Part shown: piece by piece, positions 6,673-8,161 of the stretch
Layout of the letters: each line of letters starts with the position of its first letter
Position numbering within the stretch: position 1 is the stretch's first letter
Assembly (NCBI GenBank): GCA_025997655.1
Contig: BNUW01000111.1
Span: 1-8,161, forward strand
Origin: Spirochaetia bacterium
Lineage (GTDB): Bacteria > Spirochaetota > Spirochaetia > Treponematales > Breznakiellaceae
Length of the DNA: 8,161 bases
Direction: 5' to 3'
Translations under genes and position numbers: made by a program
The notes under the pieces: generated by a model
The model's input: the letters and a program-made list of their open reading frames with translations, nothing else
What the model was told of the DNA's origin: nothing
The model's database searches: none

Positions 6673-7866
6673 TCAACCCAACCCTGCCTTGCGGCGGGTA
6701 TACACGTCATAGAACACCGCCAGGAGCAGGATGATGGCCCTGACTACCTGCTGCCATGCGGCGCCCAGATTCATGAGGGACATACCGTTGTTGATGGCGC
6801 ACATAATCAATGCCCCGACCACAACGCCCCCCACGGTGCCGATACCGCCGGCTGCGGAAACGCCGCCTATGTAACAGGAAGCGATGGCGTCCATTTCAAA
6901 ACCCACGCCGGCTGCGGGCAGCGCCGAGTTCATGTAACCCGTATGGATAACCGCGGCAAGGCCGGTGAGGAGGCCCATCAAACAGAATACCAGGAACACC
7001 ACCAATTCCGAGTTTATCCCCGACAGTTTTGCCGACCGGGCGTTTCCGCCGACCGCATAAATGTAGCGTCCCAGAACCGTGTTGTTCATCATAAACTGGA
7101 AGATGAAAATTGTTATGGCCAGAACCGCCACAATAATCGGCAAACCCCGGTAGGTTGCGAAACGCTGGCTCAACGCGAGTATTAATACGCTAATGGCGAT
7201 TAGTTTTAATACAAAGGCCCAAATAGGGGACACCGAAAAATTATTATTTTTTTTGGTACGCCGGGTAATGATATCGAAAACAACGAATAAAACCACTACA
7301 ATTACGCCGACAATGATGGGAAGGAGATCGAAGCGTTCGGTTTCATCAAGCCACACATTGGGGAAAAAACCTGAAGCCATTTGCTTGTAGCCGTTGTCAC
7401 GCAATTGAATGGGGTTAAGACTCGTGACGATGTAGCTTAATCCCCGAAAAAGGAGCATCCCCGCCAGGGTCGCAATGAAGGCCGGCACATTCAGGTAGGC
7501 TATCCAGAACCCGTAAAAGGCGCCCACTAAAACACCGATGGCCAGGGCACTAAGCAGGGTGGGCCCCATGCCGATACCGGTATTGTATATCATTGCGCTG
7601 AGGGAACCCACAAAGGCGCACACAGAACCAACCGAAAGGTCTATGCCCAATACGATGATTACCATCACCATTCCTACCGCAAGGATCAGTACGTAGCTGT
7701 ACTGAATAAGGATGTTGGTAAAGTTACGGGACGAAAAATTGGTCCCCCCGGTAAGATATGCAAAGACAAGCATGATCAATACCAGCACAAAGAACATTGA
7801 AGAGCCCCGTAAATTGCTCATTAGAGAACTGCCAAGACTGTTTTTTTTGACCGCCGTGTCGCTCAT
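6673..7866 (-). CDS. mmsB: Sugar ABC transporter permease, CUT2 family (MmsB/GguB/XylH type)
   Basis: The inner-membrane channel subunit of a monosaccharide ABC importer (397 residues, BPD_transp_2 family; usual length about 390-400). The sequence is dominated by hydrophobic helices, about ten, beginning near residue 23 (MFFVLVLIMLVFAYL). Family hallmarks are IDLSVGSV (75-82), VPAFIATLAGMLLFRG (127-142), the loop GGNARSAKLSGIN (273-285), which likely contacts the ATPase, and DAIASCYIGG (326-335) with GGIGTVGG (340-347). From memory the wording (STYRGLP-like, AAGVGFEMDAIA, DVYTRRK end) is closer to the multiple-monosaccharide GguB/MmsB branch than to E. coli XylH. The xylB-xylA genes downstream point to xylose as at least one substrate. 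The ATG at 7866 follows AGGAG by seven nt. The gene starts 12 nt after the ATPase stop, so the two are one transcript. Confidence 0.88.
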   Translation of the reverse strand: MSDTAVKKNSLGSSLMSNLRGSSMFFVLVLIMLVFAYLTGGTNFSSRNFTNILIQYSYVLILAVGMVMVIIVLGIDLSVGSVCAFVGSLSAMIYNTGIGMGPTLLSALAIGVLVGAFYGFWIAYLNVPAFIATLAGMLLFRGLSYIVTSLNPIQLRDNGYKQMASGFFPNVWLDETERFDLLPIIVGVIVVVLFVVFDIITRRTKKNNNFSVSPIWAFVLKLIAISVLILALSQRFATYRGLPIIVAVLAITIFIFQFMMNNTVLGRYIYAVGGNARSAKLSGINSELVVFLVFCLMGLLTGLAAVIHTGYMNSALPAAGVGFEMDAIASCYIGGVSAAGGIGTVGGVVVGALIMCAINNGMSLMNLGAAWQQVVRAIILLLAVFYDVYTRRKAGLG

Positions 7867-7878
7867 AGATTCTCTCCT

Positions 7879-8161
7879 TTATCCTACCAGGGCCATGTGC
7901 ATTATCTTTTCCTGAGTTGCCTCATCGTGATTCAGCACGCCCTTGATTTTTCCTTCATTCATAACATAGATCCGGTCCGCCATTCCCAGGGCTTCGGGAA
8001 GTTCCGAACTTACCATGATTACACTTTTCCCCAGGGCGGCCAAATCGTTTATGATTTCGTATATCTCCGTTTTTGCGCCCACATCAATACCCCTGGTTGG
8101 TTCATCAACAATAAAGATATCCGGGTCCGCCAGGAGGATTCGGCCTAAAACGACTTTTTGC
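7879..8161 (-). CDS. mmsA: Sugar ABC transporter ATP-binding protein, C-terminal end only
   Basis: Only the last ~93 residues are in the window; the frame is open to base 8161 and the gene continues beyond it. The fragment is the end of the second nucleotide-binding domain of a duplicated CUT2 ATPase (RbsA/XylG/MmsA type, normally about 500 residues). It begins just after the ABC signature with [10 protein letters not shown]. It then shows Walker B with the catalytic Glu ([16 protein letters not shown]), the H-loop region, which carries Ser in place of His ([12 protein letters not shown]) as is usual for these proteins, and the closing [13 protein letters not shown] and SQEKIM-like ATQEKIM. 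It powers sugar import with the permease 12 nt downstream. The internal ATG at 8082 is not a start. XylG is an alternative name; the wording is closer to GguA/MmsA from memory. Confidence 0.9.
   Translation of the reverse strand, partial: QKVVLGRILLADPDIFIVDEPTRGIDVGAKTEIYEIINDLAALGKSVIMVSSELPEALGMADRIYVMNEGKIKGVLNHDEATQEKIMHMALVG

Noticed and set aside
6328..7185. A 285-codon + strand open frame opposite xylB and the permease gene
   Set aside because: It lies antisense to two clearly recognised genes. It is rich in His, Gln and Cys in a way typical of reversed membrane-protein sequence, and shows no motif or convincing Shine-Dalgarno site.
1..8161. CRISPR array, tRNA or rRNA genes, transposase genes
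   Set aside because: I saw no regularly spaced repeats, no cloverleaf-like tRNA sequence, no rRNA-like stretch and no transposase motifs.

Overview
The window reads as chromosomal DNA of a free-living or gut-associated spirochaete, most likely a Treponema-like organism of the termite-gut type. That is an inference from three things: tandem MAF/DUF115 flagellin-modification proteins, a compact D-xylose operon, and moderately GC-rich coding sequence with Shine-Dalgarno sites. No rRNA or other marker gene is present to settle the taxonomy.

Layout. Positions 1-2579 (+ strand) hold two adjacent MAF/DUF115 genes. The first is cut off by the window start. The second is complete and overlaps the first by 8 nt. 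Positions 2580-2770 are a convergent junction with one hairpin suited to end each converging transcript. Positions 2700-3551 (- strand) hold a two-gene unit of unrecognised function: a 79-residue protein with its own promoter and Shine-Dalgarno site, followed by an overlapping ~190-residue protein started from TTG. The second gene appears to have a one-base frame slip at an A6 run, which moves its natural 3' end into the -1 frame. A 144-nt gap follows, carrying a perfect 12-bp inverted repeat. Positions 3696-8161 (- strand) are a xylose uptake and catabolism operon, transcribed right to left: the C-terminal end of a sugar ABC ATPase, the CUT2 permease, xylulokinase (xylB) and xylose isomerase (xylA).

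How the genes work together. The ABC transporter imports an aldopentose, presumably xylose. XylA isomerises it to xylulose, and XylB phosphorylates this to xylulose-5-phosphate for the pentose phosphate pathway. The solute-binding protein, the rest of the ATPase, the operon promoter and any regulator must lie beyond position 8161. The MAF pair is functionally separate and is expected to act on flagellin in the cytoplasm.

The most unusual point is the A6 frame slip near 2803-2808. Adding one A would join the visible frame to a coding-like 3' extension that ends just before a terminator-like hairpin. No clearly new multi-gene system is visible.
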